Origin: Flavobacterium orientale
Lineage (GTDB): Bacteria > Bacteroidota > Bacteroidia > Flavobacteriales > Flavobacteriaceae
Assembly (NCBI RefSeq): GCF_014638005.1
Contig: NZ_BMFG01000004.1
Location: 62,001 to 126,000, forward strand
DNA length: 64,000 bases
Direction of reading: 5' to 3'
The notes beneath the pieces were generated by a model that had not been told where the DNA came from, made no database searches, and saw only the letters and a list, made by a program, of their open reading frames with translations. Both the position numbers and the translations under genes were made by a program. Numbering within the stretch: position 1 is the first letter of the stretch; each line of letters opens with the position of its first letter. Positions 25,871-34,567 of the stretch are shown here, piece after piece.

Positions 25871-27857
25871 ACCATTTTTTATTACTCTCATTTTCTCCTA
25901 AAATATTTTGTATTGTATAATTTTTCACGTCACGTTTTGATAACTGATATGACCAATTTACTCTTGCTTTTGAATTAGCTCCTTCTCCTCTACTTTCATA
26001 TTCCGCATAAAAAGTTGTTTTTTCTGCTTCGGGTTTTGACCAATTATGCCAACCTTCAGGTAAAATATGACTTCCTAATTCGCAATTTAAAAATACGGTT
26101 TTAGCATAATTACGCCATGGACGACCCAAGTAGACTTTTCTGATTTGTTCGTTTGCGGTTAGTTTACAATTCTTAAAAACATAACCAAAATGAGTGTCTT
26201 TTGGAGTTGATGCTGCTGTGATATATGAATCTTTTTTGCTATGAATTTGGCAATTTTCAAAAAAAGCTGTGGCACTTCCAAAAATAAAATCAGTGGTTCC
26301 TTCAATATAACAATCTTTGTAATATTGTTTTCCTGTTCCAGTGGCATATAAGGTATCTTGATTTCCAAGAAGATTGCAATTGATTACCCCTACTCTATTT
26401 GAAGTAACTGATAATGCAACAGCTTGACCTATTTCTCCGGAAGAATTTTCGATAGTGAGGTTTTTTAAAACAGTATCATCTGCCTGAACGAGCAATGTAT
26501 AGGTATAAAAAGTACTATTTCGTCCTAATCCCATTTTATTAAAATAATCATCAAATGTGATTATGGTTTTTTCTTTGCTTTCACCAAGCAGGGTTATGTT
26601 TGTATTCCATTCATGGATTTTAATCTTTTCTTTATAAATTCCATTTTTAATAAAAATAGTAATTCGATCATATGGAAATGCTCTTGATTGATCAATTGCT
26701 TCTTGAATGGATGTAAAATCTCCCGAACCATCTAATGCTACCACCAGATTCGTTTCGTCATTGGGCTTTTTAATTACATTTTTTAATTTCCATTTTTCAT
26801 AGATATCTAACACTTTTTGAGGAGCGTTTACATACCATGCATAACCCAATCTTCTTTCGAGAGTGATTTCAGCGATAGTTTCTTTTTTGATACCATCTCT
26901 ATCACAAAAAATAGGTTTGTTGTTTTCTAACTCCATGAAGCGAGCCCAAATGGGTTTTTCATTTTGCGATGGAATCATAATTTTTTCAATAACTTTTCCT
27001 TTTTCATCAACAATCAATTCTTCTTTTAAGTTGGTAATTTTTGTTTTTTCAAACCAAGCCACGGCATTATTTACTGCTGTTATTACTTTATTGGAAGGAT
27101 TTTCAATTGCCATTAAAAACAAGACAATTTTTGCTGATTCTCCACCACTCAAAGATGCCAATTCAAAACTACGAGCTGCTTCCGGAAGTAATGTAAATTC
27201 ATTATGTTGAGCACACCAACTTGTAGGGATACCGTTTTGTAAGTATTGCGTTTTTAGAATGCAATCAATTCCTTTGTTGATTGCTATTTCAATTTTTTGG
27301 AGTAGTTCGTCAGAAGGTCGTATTGAAATCGGTTTGTTTTGCAATTTAATGTCTTTTAGTAAATTTAAGACATTAATCATGGCATCATCGTTATACGTAA
27401 TATGTGAAGAATAGCCTTTCTTTAAAGGATAAAACTGTGGCCAACCACCATTTTCGTATTGGGCTTCCAATAAATAATTTAAACCGGAAAGAAACGCCTT
27501 TTTGTATCGCTCATCCGGATTTTGCTGATAAAGTTTCGATAGAAAAATCATTTCTTGGCTTGTTGCTCCATTGTCTATCGTACAATCTTTTAGAGTTGAT
27601 TTTGAAGCAATTAACTCTTTCTTTTCCTTTTCAGAAAGAGGAAGATGCATTAAGATGTTTTTCGGCCAACAACCATTATCTCGTTGGTATAACAAGACAT
27701 TTTCAGCAATGGCTTTCGCTTCATCAGAAGCATACCAAGTTGGACTGCTTTTATAAATGAGGTTTCGCCAAGATAAATCATTGACTAATTGAGCTTTTGC
27801 AGTTGTAACAAAAAGCAATACTATAATTATTGTTTTTATAGTTTTAAATTTCAACAT
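25857..27857 (-). CDS. Pectate lyase (PL10) fused to pectinesterase (CE8)
   Basis: Bifunctional pectinase of 666 residues. After a signal peptide (residues 1-23, ending TTAKAQ), residues about 25-340 are a PL10-type (alpha/alpha barrel) pectate lyase with DNGCWPKNI, ENGGWPQFYPLKKGYSSHITYNDDAM and GIPTSWCAQHNE. Residues about 365-650 are a CE8 beta-helix pectin methylesterase with LLGNQDTLYATG, GTTDFIFGSATAFFENC (two catalytic Asp) and YLGRPWRNYAKTVFLN. Demethylation by the second half creates the substrate for the first. The ATG at 27857 follows the upstream stop by one base; a TTG at 27869 is inside that gene. No sorting tail, so likely periplasmic. Confidence 0.88.
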   Translation of the reverse strand: MLKFKTIKTIIIVLLFVTTAKAQLVNDLSWRNLIYKSSPTWYASDEAKAIAENVLLYQRDNGCWPKNILMHLPLSEKEKKELIASKSTLKDCTIDNGATSQEMIFLSKLYQQNPDERYKKAFLSGLNYLLEAQYENGGWPQFYPLKKGYSSHITYNDDAMINVLNLLKDIKLQNKPISIRPSDELLQKIEIAINKGIDCILKTQYLQNGIPTSWCAQHNEFTLLPEAARSFELASLSGGESAKIVLFLMAIENPSNKVITAVNNAVAWFEKTKITNLKEELIVDEKGKVIEKIMIPSQNEKPIWARFMELENNKPIFCDRDGIKKETIAEITLERRLGYAWYVNAPQKVLDIYEKWKLKNVIKKPNDETNLVVALDGSGDFTSIQEAIDQSRAFPYDRITIFIKNGIYKEKIKIHEWNTNITLLGESKEKTIITFDDYFNKMGLGRNSTFYTYTLLVQADDTVLKNLTIENSSGEIGQAVALSVTSNRVGVINCNLLGNQDTLYATGTGKQYYKDCYIEGTTDFIFGSATAFFENCQIHSKKDSYITAASTPKDTHFGYVFKNCKLTANEQIRKVYLGRPWRNYAKTVFLNCELGSHILPEGWHNWSKPEAEKTTFYAEYESRGEGANSKARVNWSYQLSKRDVKNYTIQNILGENESNKKWYEKL

Positions 27858-27858
27858 G

Positions 27859-29088
27859 CTATTTGTCAAGTTCTAAAGCTGCCAAAATAAACGGCCCGGT
27901 TGCTTTTGGATCGTTGTCTTTCTTTTTTTCATTGATATAATAATCAAATGACCCATCTCTGTTTTCTTTACCACCCAAACCGGCTACGGCACAAACTTGC
28001 GTTAAAATAGTATATCCTTCGGGTGTCACTTTCACTAAATCTCGTGTTAGACCATTGAATGCTTTCTCAGCATGTTGTTTGTATCTTTTTGGCAAGTAGC
28101 CTTTGTTAGCTCCTTTTGCAAAAGCATAAGCAAACATGGCAGAACCTGAAGCTTCAAGATAATTACCTTCTCTATCACCTTGGTCAGTCACTTGGTACCA
28201 TAAACCTGATGCATGTTGGTATTTTAATAAAGCGTCAGATAAACTATTTAAATATGAAATCAACTGTTGACGTTTCGGATGATTTTCAGGAAAATAATCT
28301 AATGCATCTACTAAAGCCATCGCATACCATCCTAAAGATCGTGACCAGAAGTTGGGTGAAGTTCCGGTTTCTTTGTTTGCCCAATTCATTTCTTTAGTTT
28401 CATCCCAACCGTGATATAACAATCCGGTTTTTGTATCTAAAAGATTTTTTTGAATTAAATCAAATTGTTTAGCAACATCGTCCAATTGTTTTCCATTTTC
28501 ATAAGTAACCGTATAGCGAGCATAAAAAGGAGCTCCCATATACAAACCATCTAACCACATTTGGTAGGGATATATTTTTTTATGCCAAAACCCGCCTTCA
28601 GAAGTTCGGGGTTGTGCAGCCAATTGAGAACGAAGGGTTTGCAATGCTTTTAAATATCTTTTGTCTTGCGTTTTTTCATGTAAATAAAATAAATGATTAC
28701 CGGCGATTACCATATCAATGTTATAGTTTTCAAATTTATAACTTGGTATATTTCCTTCGGAATCGATTGTGGCATCAGCATAACCTTTTACGTAATCATA
28801 ATATTTTTTGTTATTTGTTTTTTTATATAATTCTTCAAATGAAGTCATTACTAATCCATGAACATAATCCCATTTTGGTGCAGTTTTATTATCAATTTCA
28901 TAAGCATTCGGATGTTTTGCCATTAAGGTTTGAGCCATGCGTTCTGACCATTTTAACTTGTCGGAAACCACTAGTTCATTGGAAGAAACGGTTGTTGCTG
29001 ATTTACAACTCGTGAACAATAAGCCCAATAAAATTACAAAAGCTAAAGCCCAGAAAATTAAACGGATTGATTTTAATTTTTCTTCCAT
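27859..29088 (-). CDS. GH105 unsaturated rhamnogalacturonyl hydrolase-like lipoprotein
   Basis: Glycoside hydrolase of the GH88/GH105 alpha/alpha barrel type, 409 residues, expected to remove the unsaturated galacturonyl residue left on pectin oligosaccharides by lyases. The N-terminus is a lipoprotein signal (FVILLGLLFTSCKS). Signatures: APKWDYVHGLVMTSFEELY, NYNIDMVIAGNHLFYLHEKT, PYQMWLDGLYMGAPFYARY (catalytic-region Asp), NFWSRSLGWYAMALVDAL and ASGSAMFAYAFAKGANKGYL. Its position between the DUF4861 gene and the PL10-CE8 fusion, with one-base gaps, supports one pectin operon. Confidence 0.88.
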   Translation of the reverse strand: MEEKLKSIRLIFWALAFVILLGLLFTSCKSATTVSSNELVVSDKLKWSERMAQTLMAKHPNAYEIDNKTAPKWDYVHGLVMTSFEELYKKTNNKKYYDYVKGYADATIDSEGNIPSYKFENYNIDMVIAGNHLFYLHEKTQDKRYLKALQTLRSQLAAQPRTSEGGFWHKKIYPYQMWLDGLYMGAPFYARYTVTYENGKQLDDVAKQFDLIQKNLLDTKTGLLYHGWDETKEMNWANKETGTSPNFWSRSLGWYAMALVDALDYFPENHPKRQQLISYLNSLSDALLKYQHASGLWYQVTDQGDREGNYLEASGSAMFAYAFAKGANKGYLPKRYKQHAEKAFNGLTRDLVKVTPEGYTILTQVCAVAGLGGKENRDGSFDYYINEKKKDNDPKATGPFILAALELDK

Positions 29089-29089
29089 G

Positions 29090-30067
29090 TTAGTTTAATT
29101 TGTTTGTAGTATTTAATTTATTCAATAGTGTATCAAGATACTCAAAAAATTCCTTTTCTGTTGTAATTCCGCCTACTTCTTTATCCCAAGCACCTAAAAA
29201 ATAAAAGTCGATCGGTTGGGTTGTTGGTTTAAATTGAATCAAATGATCATGAGGCCCTTGGTATACTTTTTCGGCATCTATAACTTCATAAAATATAGCC
29301 ATACCTAGGTTGTCATCAAAAAGGGTTTGTTTTCCATAAGTAGCAATATAGGCCCATTTATTAGAATCATTTCCTTTTTGAATCATCGGTAAGTTGTATA
29401 AATTCACAATTCCTGTACAAATTCCGTTCAATGCTTCAGAAAGTTGAATGGTATGTTTTGTATATCGTTCATCAGGAAAAATGGACAACTCTGATTTTAA
29501 ATTTGTTTTTTGTTCGTTGGTTTTCCATCCTGTATAATCTATTGAAACGACCGATTTATTATTGAAATTTTCCACTTTTGTAAAAGTAGCATCGACTTCC
29601 TTAAAATGATTCATTTCGTTGTTTACCATTCTTCCAATTGAACCAATACCGAGACCTTTACCTACTTTTAAAATATCGGCACCCCATTCGTCCATATTAT
29701 GATAGGAATCAAAACCGTCTTGTCCTACTTTAGGTAAAACCATTTCATCGGTTAATTTTCCAAAAATATCAATGGCATTTCTCCAATCGAGATACAAGCG
29801 ATAGCCAATTTTGTTGCTTTCCCAACCCGGACCTTCATAGCGAATATAGAACGAATGATCGGTGTGATTTTCCGGAACTTGTAGTTGATTTATATTTTTA
29901 AAAGTACCTCCTTCATATTTTTTACCATTCCACTTTCCTCCTTCTTTCACAGAGATTTCCGCATATGTTTTCTGTTTCTCGTTTTGATTTGTCGTTACTT
30001 TTGAACTGTTACAACTCACTAAGGTAAAGAGGGTTGTGATGGCAATGATTGATTTTGTGGAGTTCAT
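29090..30067 (-). CDS. DUF4861 family lipoprotein
   Basis: Lipoprotein of 325 residues (lipobox LFTLVSC, Cys near residue 19) of the DUF4861 family, regular in Bacteroidota pectin and glycan loci. Characteristic stretches are HTDHSFYIRYEGPGWESNKIGYRLYLDWRNAIDIFGK, SYHNMDEWGADILKVGKGLGIGSIG and YEVIDAEKVYQGPHDHLIQF. The fold is predicted to be rich in beta-strands. The activity is unknown; it may bind or cleave pectin-derived sugars. It starts 3 bases after the upstream hydrolase and ends one base before the GH105 start. Confidence 0.82.
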   Translation of the reverse strand: MNSTKSIIAITTLFTLVSCNSSKVTTNQNEKQKTYAEISVKEGGKWNGKKYEGGTFKNINQLQVPENHTDHSFYIRYEGPGWESNKIGYRLYLDWRNAIDIFGKLTDEMVLPKVGQDGFDSYHNMDEWGADILKVGKGLGIGSIGRMVNNEMNHFKEVDATFTKVENFNNKSVVSIDYTGWKTNEQKTNLKSELSIFPDERYTKHTIQLSEALNGICTGIVNLYNLPMIQKGNDSNKWAYIATYGKQTLFDDNLGMAIFYEVIDAEKVYQGPHDHLIQFKPTTQPIDFYFLGAWDKEVGGITTEKEFFEYLDTLLNKLNTTNKLN

Positions 30068-30070
30068 AGG

Positions 30071-30964
30071 CTATGATTTTAATTTTTCATTTAAGAAAGT
30101 TATAATATAATTTGATGTTTTTTCAAACCAAGGATGAAACAACCAAAAAGTGTGTGGACTGTTTTCTAGGGTTTCAATTTGATAGTTGATATTAAATTCT
30201 TTTAATTTGAGAATCATGTCATTTCTTCCGGCATGAAATCGTTCAAATTGACTGTTTATAAAAAGAATTGGCGGTGTGTTTTTGTTTGTATGAGTCAATG
30301 CTGAAGCATCTTTCCATACTTCCGGTTTTTCTTCAAAAGTGCCACCAAGCCACTTTGACGCTAATTTACCTTCTTTGGATTGTGGGTGATGAAAAGCCAG
30401 AATTCCATCTAAATTAACAATTGCTTTTATTGATGAATTAAATTTTGTACCAATCAACGAAGCCATTTGACCTCCGGAAGAACAGCCTAAAATTACAATT
30501 TTATTCACATCAATACTATAATCAGTAGCATTTTGAACAATAAACTCGAGAGCTTTTAAAACATCATCAATTGCCGCGGGGTATATTGCTTCATCTGATA
30601 ATCGGTATTCAACCACAAAGCAATGATAATTATTCAAAGCTAATTGTTGAGCCAAAGGTTGAAGCATCGATTTATCGCCGGAATTCCAACCGCCACCATG
30701 AAGCATAATGATTGCAGGTAAAATTTCTTCTGAATTATTTTTATATAAATCAAAATGAAGGTTGCGATTTGAAATGGTTTGATAAACGATATCTTTTTTT
30801 TCTACAAGCAAATTATTGTTTATTGATTTTACCACTTTAATTTGAGGAAAGATTTTGATTTGTTTTTTATATTCTGATTGAACTGTATATGAAGTATCCT
30901 TTTGAACTTGTGAAAAGCCAAAAACATTGAGAGAACACAAAAGTATAAGTGTTATGTATTTCAT
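30071..30964 (-). CDS. Secreted alpha/beta hydrolase (BD-FAE-like esterase)
   Basis: Exported esterase of 297 residues. A signal peptide (LILLCSLNVFGFSQ) is followed by an alpha/beta hydrolase with the oxyanion motif HGGGWNSGD (residues 89-97), the elbow GCSSGG giving Ser162, and His in SPHTFWLFHPW near the C-terminus. This is the BD-FAE/carboxylesterase group that strips acetyl or feruloyl groups from plant polysaccharides. As first gene of the leftward operon it is the nearest to the divergent promoter region, with a palindromic operator at 31031-31044 about 67 bases upstream. A pectin acetylesterase role is likely by context. Confidence 0.82.
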   Translation of the reverse strand: MKYITLILLCSLNVFGFSQVQKDTSYTVQSEYKKQIKIFPQIKVVKSINNNLLVEKKDIVYQTISNRNLHFDLYKNNSEEILPAIIMLHGGGWNSGDKSMLQPLAQQLALNNYHCFVVEYRLSDEAIYPAAIDDVLKALEFIVQNATDYSIDVNKIVILGCSSGGQMASLIGTKFNSSIKAIVNLDGILAFHHPQSKEGKLASKWLGGTFEEKPEVWKDASALTHTNKNTPPILFINSQFERFHAGRNDMILKLKEFNINYQIETLENSPHTFWLFHPWFEKTSNYIITFLNEKLKS

Positions 30965-31030
30965 TAGTAAGCACTTCGTTTTGATTGTTTATTATAAAGT
31001 GTAATTATAAAAAACAGAATCGCAGATAGA

Positions 31031-31052
31031 AGTAATCGATTACACAAATATA
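31031..31052 (-). promoter_or_regulatory. Promoter and operator of the leftward pectin operon
   Basis: On the minus strand, TATATTTG (31045-31052, a TAnnTTTG -7 box) is followed at once by TGTAATCGATTACT (31031-31044), whose core GTAATCGATTAC is a perfect palindrome of LacI-operator form. No -33 TTTG is obvious. Confidence 0.6.
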
Positions 31053-31376
31053 ATAAAAAATAGTAATTTAATAAAATATATGAGTTAAAATTTCATATAC
31101 TGTCATTTATAGTGACTTAAAGTGCTATTATGTTAAAATACTTCAGAATCAAAACAGTTGTTTAATTTATAATTTTAAAGCAACAAATGTAATTATTGGC
31201 ACATAAATTTGTCTTTTTCTAGAATAGTTGTTTTAAAAATCTAAAAATTGTCTGATTAAAATTTATATTATTTTGCCTATTTTCATATTATTCGATTCAA
31301 TATAATCTTAACAAACCTAATAAAAACAATGAATAGCATAAAAAATATTTACTATTTTTTAATTTTCAATAAAATA

Positions 31377-31422
31377 TTTGCTTTATAATTTTATATACTA
31401 TAATTTTGTGTAATCCATTACA
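31377..31422 (+). promoter_or_regulatory. Promoter and operator of the pectate lyase gene
   Basis: TTTG (31377-31380), a 20-base spacer, and TAATTTTG (31401-31408) form a full Bacteroidota promoter. The palindrome TGTAATCCATTACA (31409-31422) begins at the next base and would cover the transcription start. Confidence 0.7.
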
Positions 31423-31456
31423 TTGAATTATAAATATAAAATTACCAAATTATCTC

Positions 31457-33943
31457 ATGAAAAAAGTTTTACTTTATTTGTCTTTTCTTATGGTTACTGT
31501 GACTACTTTCTCACAGACCATAACAATTACTGAACAGTCAGGCTGGCTAGAATCTGCCTATTTAAAATGGACTCCTGTTGATGGAGTTGACAGTTACAAG
31601 GTGTTTTACACCGGCGGCGGATTTACTGACCAAATTATAGACACACAACTTATTCGTAGTTATGGATCTTATTTTCGTGCAGATATAATGGGTTTAACAC
31701 CGAGTAGTTATACTTTTAAAGTAGTACCTGTTACCGGAAACGTTGATGGCGTGGGAACAGTTTCAAGTAGTGTAGCTGTTTTGGCACATGAAAGAAATGG
31801 TTTTGCACACAGCAATGGAAAAGTGCCGGGTGGTTATACTATGAATGGGACGGTGAAGCCAAATGCTGTAATCTTATATATTACTCAAGACAACAAAAAT
31901 ACAATATCTATGTTTGTTACAGGAGCCAATTCAAATCCTTGTGTTGGTTTGCAGGCAATATTAGATGGTTTCAAAAAAGGACAAGACACGCGACCATTGA
32001 TTGTTAGATTGATTGGCAATATTACCCCTTTTGCTTATATGTATAATGGTGATATTGTAATTGAAAACAATAACAATGCAAATGGTTACATCACTTTTGA
32101 AGGAGTTGGATCAGATGCACTTGCTAATGGATGGGGAATTAGAATCAAAAAAGGAACAAATATTCAAATTAGAAACCTTGGATTCATGCTTACTAGTTCA
32201 GGTGAAGGAGATAATATTGGATTACAACAAGACAATGAATATGTTTGGGTTCACAACAATGATTTATTTTATGGATTGCCCGGTGGTTCTTCAGATCAAG
32301 CAAAAGGCGATGGAGCTTTAGATGTTAAACGTTCAGGAAATGTAACTGTTTCTTACAATCACTTTTGGGATACCGGAAAATCAAACTTATTAGGAAACGG
32401 AACTGAAGCGGCAAGAATGTTGACCTATCATCACAATTGGTATGATCATTCAGATAGTCGTCATCCACGTGTAAGAAGTCATACGGTTCATATTTATAAT
32501 AATTATTATGATGGGATTTCTAAATATGGAGCAGGTTCAACATTAGCCTCTTCCCTATTTATTGAAGGAAACTATTTCCGTAACTGTAAATATCCGATGT
32601 TAATTTCAAAACAAGGGTCTGATATTTTGAATGGTGCTCCCGGTACATTTTCAGGAGAAAATGGTGGGATGATTAAAGCATTCAACAATTATATGATCGG
32701 GCAGCAAAGTTTTATACCTTACAATGCAACAACACATCCTAGTCAGTTTGATGCTTATGTTGCCACAACCAGAAATGAAACCCTTCCAAGTTCAGTGGCA
32801 GCTTTTCAAGGTGGTGCTACTTATAATAATTTTGACACAAATCCAATACATTATGTTAATGGGCTTGTAATTGATACACCTGAAACAGCAAAAGCAAAAG
32901 TAATGCAATATTCAGGACGAGTTGGTGGAGGTGATATCACTTGGACTTTCGATAATGCTGTTGATGATACCTCTTATGCAATAAACCCGGGTTTATTAGC
33001 TCTTTTGAATTCGTATACTTCTTCATTAGTATTTGTTCAGGGAACTACTCCTGTTGTTGTAAACCCACAAGTTTTAAACATACCAACTAACAATGACCAA
33101 ACGGTTCCTGAAGGAATTGCAATAACTAACATGGTGTTTTCTTGGGGTGGTACAGCTACTGATGTAACCGTTACCGGATTGCCAAGTTCAGGAATCACTT
33201 TTGTGAAAAATGTTGCTAATAAAACGGTTACTGTTTCCGGGACTCCAACTGCGGATGTTGATTTTACGATAACAACGTCGGGAACTAGTGGTACACCAGT
33301 TTCAGGAAGCGGAAGTATTACCATTGGTGATTTTGTTCCACAAGGAGATGAAATTCATAATTTCACTGAATCGGTATTGAATAGTTCTTTCTATTCGTTT
33401 ACAAGTGCTAATATGAATTCAAACCCAGGTTCTACCACTTACAATGGTCTTACGTTAACCGCTCGATTAAAAATTGAGACACCAACTGTAATTAATTATA
33501 CTACTTTGGTGGAATCAACTTTAACTTTGGTTTTAGATCCCAACTTTAATGGAACCATCAAATTGGATAACGTAAATTATACGGCAGTAAACGGTTTGGT
33601 TGTTATTCCGTCTGTTGCTCCCGGAAGTCATGCTATAACAAAAGGCAGTGTTGCTAATTTATACTATATTAAAACAGAATTTAACACGTTAAGTGTGGGT
33701 AATCCGATTACGAGAGATGCTATTCGTTTTTATCCAAATCCGGTTACTAATGAGTTGAACATTGCCATAGTTGATGGAAATACCATTGAAGGCGTATCCG
33801 TGTATACTATGGTTGGTCAACTAATCCAAACCTATAAAGGTTCGGTTTCAGTACTTAACATGAGTGATTTTAGCGATGGAATGTATTTGGTTAAAGTTCA
33901 AACTAATAATGGAACGATAGATCAAAAGATTATCAAGAAATAA
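31457..33943 (+). CDS. Secreted PL1 pectate lyase with T9SS type A sorting domain
   Basis: Extracellular pectate lyase of 828 residues. Order: signal peptide (1-19, ending TTFSQ); fibronectin III-like region (about 25-110, AYLKWTPVDGVDSYKVFYTG); PL1 beta-helix (about 120-470) with QDNEYVWVHNNDLFYG, GDGALDVKRSGNVTVSYNHFWD (calcium-binding Asp) and HHNWYDHSDSRHPRVR (catalytic Arg); immunoglobulin-like region (about 525-600, TVTVSGTPTADVDFTI); a further beta-rich region; and a type IX secretion sorting tail (about 740-828, RFYPNPVTNELNIA ... GMYLVKVQTNNGTIDQKIIKK). It cleaves polygalacturonate outside the cell, feeding the enzymes of the divergent operon. Confidence 0.93.
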   Translation: MKKVLLYLSFLMVTVTTFSQTITITEQSGWLESAYLKWTPVDGVDSYKVFYTGGGFTDQIIDTQLIRSYGSYFRADIMGLTPSSYTFKVVPVTGNVDGVGTVSSSVAVLAHERNGFAHSNGKVPGGYTMNGTVKPNAVILYITQDNKNTISMFVTGANSNPCVGLQAILDGFKKGQDTRPLIVRLIGNITPFAYMYNGDIVIENNNNANGYITFEGVGSDALANGWGIRIKKGTNIQIRNLGFMLTSSGEGDNIGLQQDNEYVWVHNNDLFYGLPGGSSDQAKGDGALDVKRSGNVTVSYNHFWDTGKSNLLGNGTEAARMLTYHHNWYDHSDSRHPRVRSHTVHIYNNYYDGISKYGAGSTLASSLFIEGNYFRNCKYPMLISKQGSDILNGAPGTFSGENGGMIKAFNNYMIGQQSFIPYNATTHPSQFDAYVATTRNETLPSSVAAFQGGATYNNFDTNPIHYVNGLVIDTPETAKAKVMQYSGRVGGGDITWTFDNAVDDTSYAINPGLLALLNSYTSSLVFVQGTTPVVVNPQVLNIPTNNDQTVPEGIAITNMVFSWGGTATDVTVTGLPSSGITFVKNVANKTVTVSGTPTADVDFTITTSGTSGTPVSGSGSITIGDFVPQGDEIHNFTESVLNSSFYSFTSANMNSNPGSTTYNGLTLTARLKIETPTVINYTTLVESTLTLVLDPNFNGTIKLDNVNYTAVNGLVVIPSVAPGSHAITKGSVANLYYIKTEFNTLSVGNPITRDAIRFYPNPVTNELNIAIVDGNTIEGVSVYTMVGQLIQTYKGSVSVLNMSDFSDGMYLVKVQTNNGTIDQKIIKK

Positions 33944-33961
33944 ATTTCATAATAACCAGTA

Positions 33962-33998
33962 AAAGGGCTGTTTCAAGATTTTGAGACAGCCTTTTTTT
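33962..33998 (+). terminator. Terminator of the pectate lyase gene
   Basis: GGCTGTTTCA pairs with TGAGACAGCC around a short loop, followed by a T run; 19 bases past the stop codon. Confidence 0.85.
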
Positions 33999-34068
33999 AT
34001 TTGATAATGACAGTAGTATACTTGCACTACTATATGACTTATATATGGTTGTTATATGAGTACTATAT

Positions 34069-34112
34069 GCTATGACTACGCTATAACTACGCTATGAGTA
34101 CGCTATACCTAC
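34069..34112. repeat. 11-base tandem repeat, four units
   Basis: GCTATGACTAC, GCTATAACTAC, GCTATGAGTAC, GCTATACCTAC in a row. Bases before it (34025-34068) look like decayed copies (TATATGACTTA, ATATGAGTACT). Confidence 0.8.
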
Positions 34113-34368
34113 GCTTTTGCCAAGACATTTAAATAGCTATACAGACTGATGGCTCTCTATTGATATAAAATGACCGGATTGATTTACGGTTAATCTGTCA
34201 CCATTGATGCTTTATCTATGGCTTTGATAGGACGTTGATAGGGCGTTGCTATATAGTATCTATGATTGCGACTCGTCCTTGAACCGTCCTAAAATAACTA
34301 TACATATTATTAAATAATATACTTCCTAATTGGTTGACTTACTTTTGTAATAATCCTTTCTTTCTGGG

Positions 34369-34387
34369 TACGAGCGAGACACTCGTA
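34369..34387. repeat. REP-like hairpin
   Basis: TACGAG, loop CGAGACA, CTCGTA: perfect 6-base arms. The form ACGAGCGAGAC...CTCGT resembles short palindromes found scattered in many bacterial genomes; no transposase of the REP type is in the window. Confidence 0.4.
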
Positions 34388-34567
34388 TAAGTGGAGGACA
34401 AACAAGGTTTTATAAGCTTTGTGTGACTTAGATTATGGGATCCTTTCCACCTCGGCGGGCAGGTATTCGTCAGGATAACAAACTAGGTATGATTAGCACT
34501 AGCGAAGGCTATAAAACCTGACCCTCGAAATTATCAACACTACTATTTTAATATATAGAATTTACAA

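Larger units (their letters stand above)
30965..31456. promoter_or_regulatory. Divergent regulatory region of the pectin locus
   Basis: 492 bases without an ORF between the leftward operon and the pectate lyase gene, very AT-rich. It holds two -7 boxes pointing outward, each directly followed by a copy of the palindrome (A/T)GTAATC(C/G)ATTACA. No gene or RNA is seen in it. Confidence 0.65.
33944..34567. other. Noncoding repeat-rich region
   Basis: 624 bases with no credible gene. It holds the pectate lyase terminator, an 11-base tandem repeat (34069-34112), a second 11-base repeat (34224-34245), a REP-like hairpin (34369-34387) and a wide dyad (34405-34519). The part after 34360 is richer in G and C than its neighbours. 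Confidence 0.6.

Noticed and set aside
26863..27210. Open frame on + inside the PL10-CE8 gene
   Set aside because: Opposite-strand shadow of a clearly conserved coding sequence; low-complexity translation.
34360..34525. rRNA or group II intron fragment
   Set aside because: The composition prompted a look, but no rRNA core motif, intron domain V or reverse transcriptase is present.
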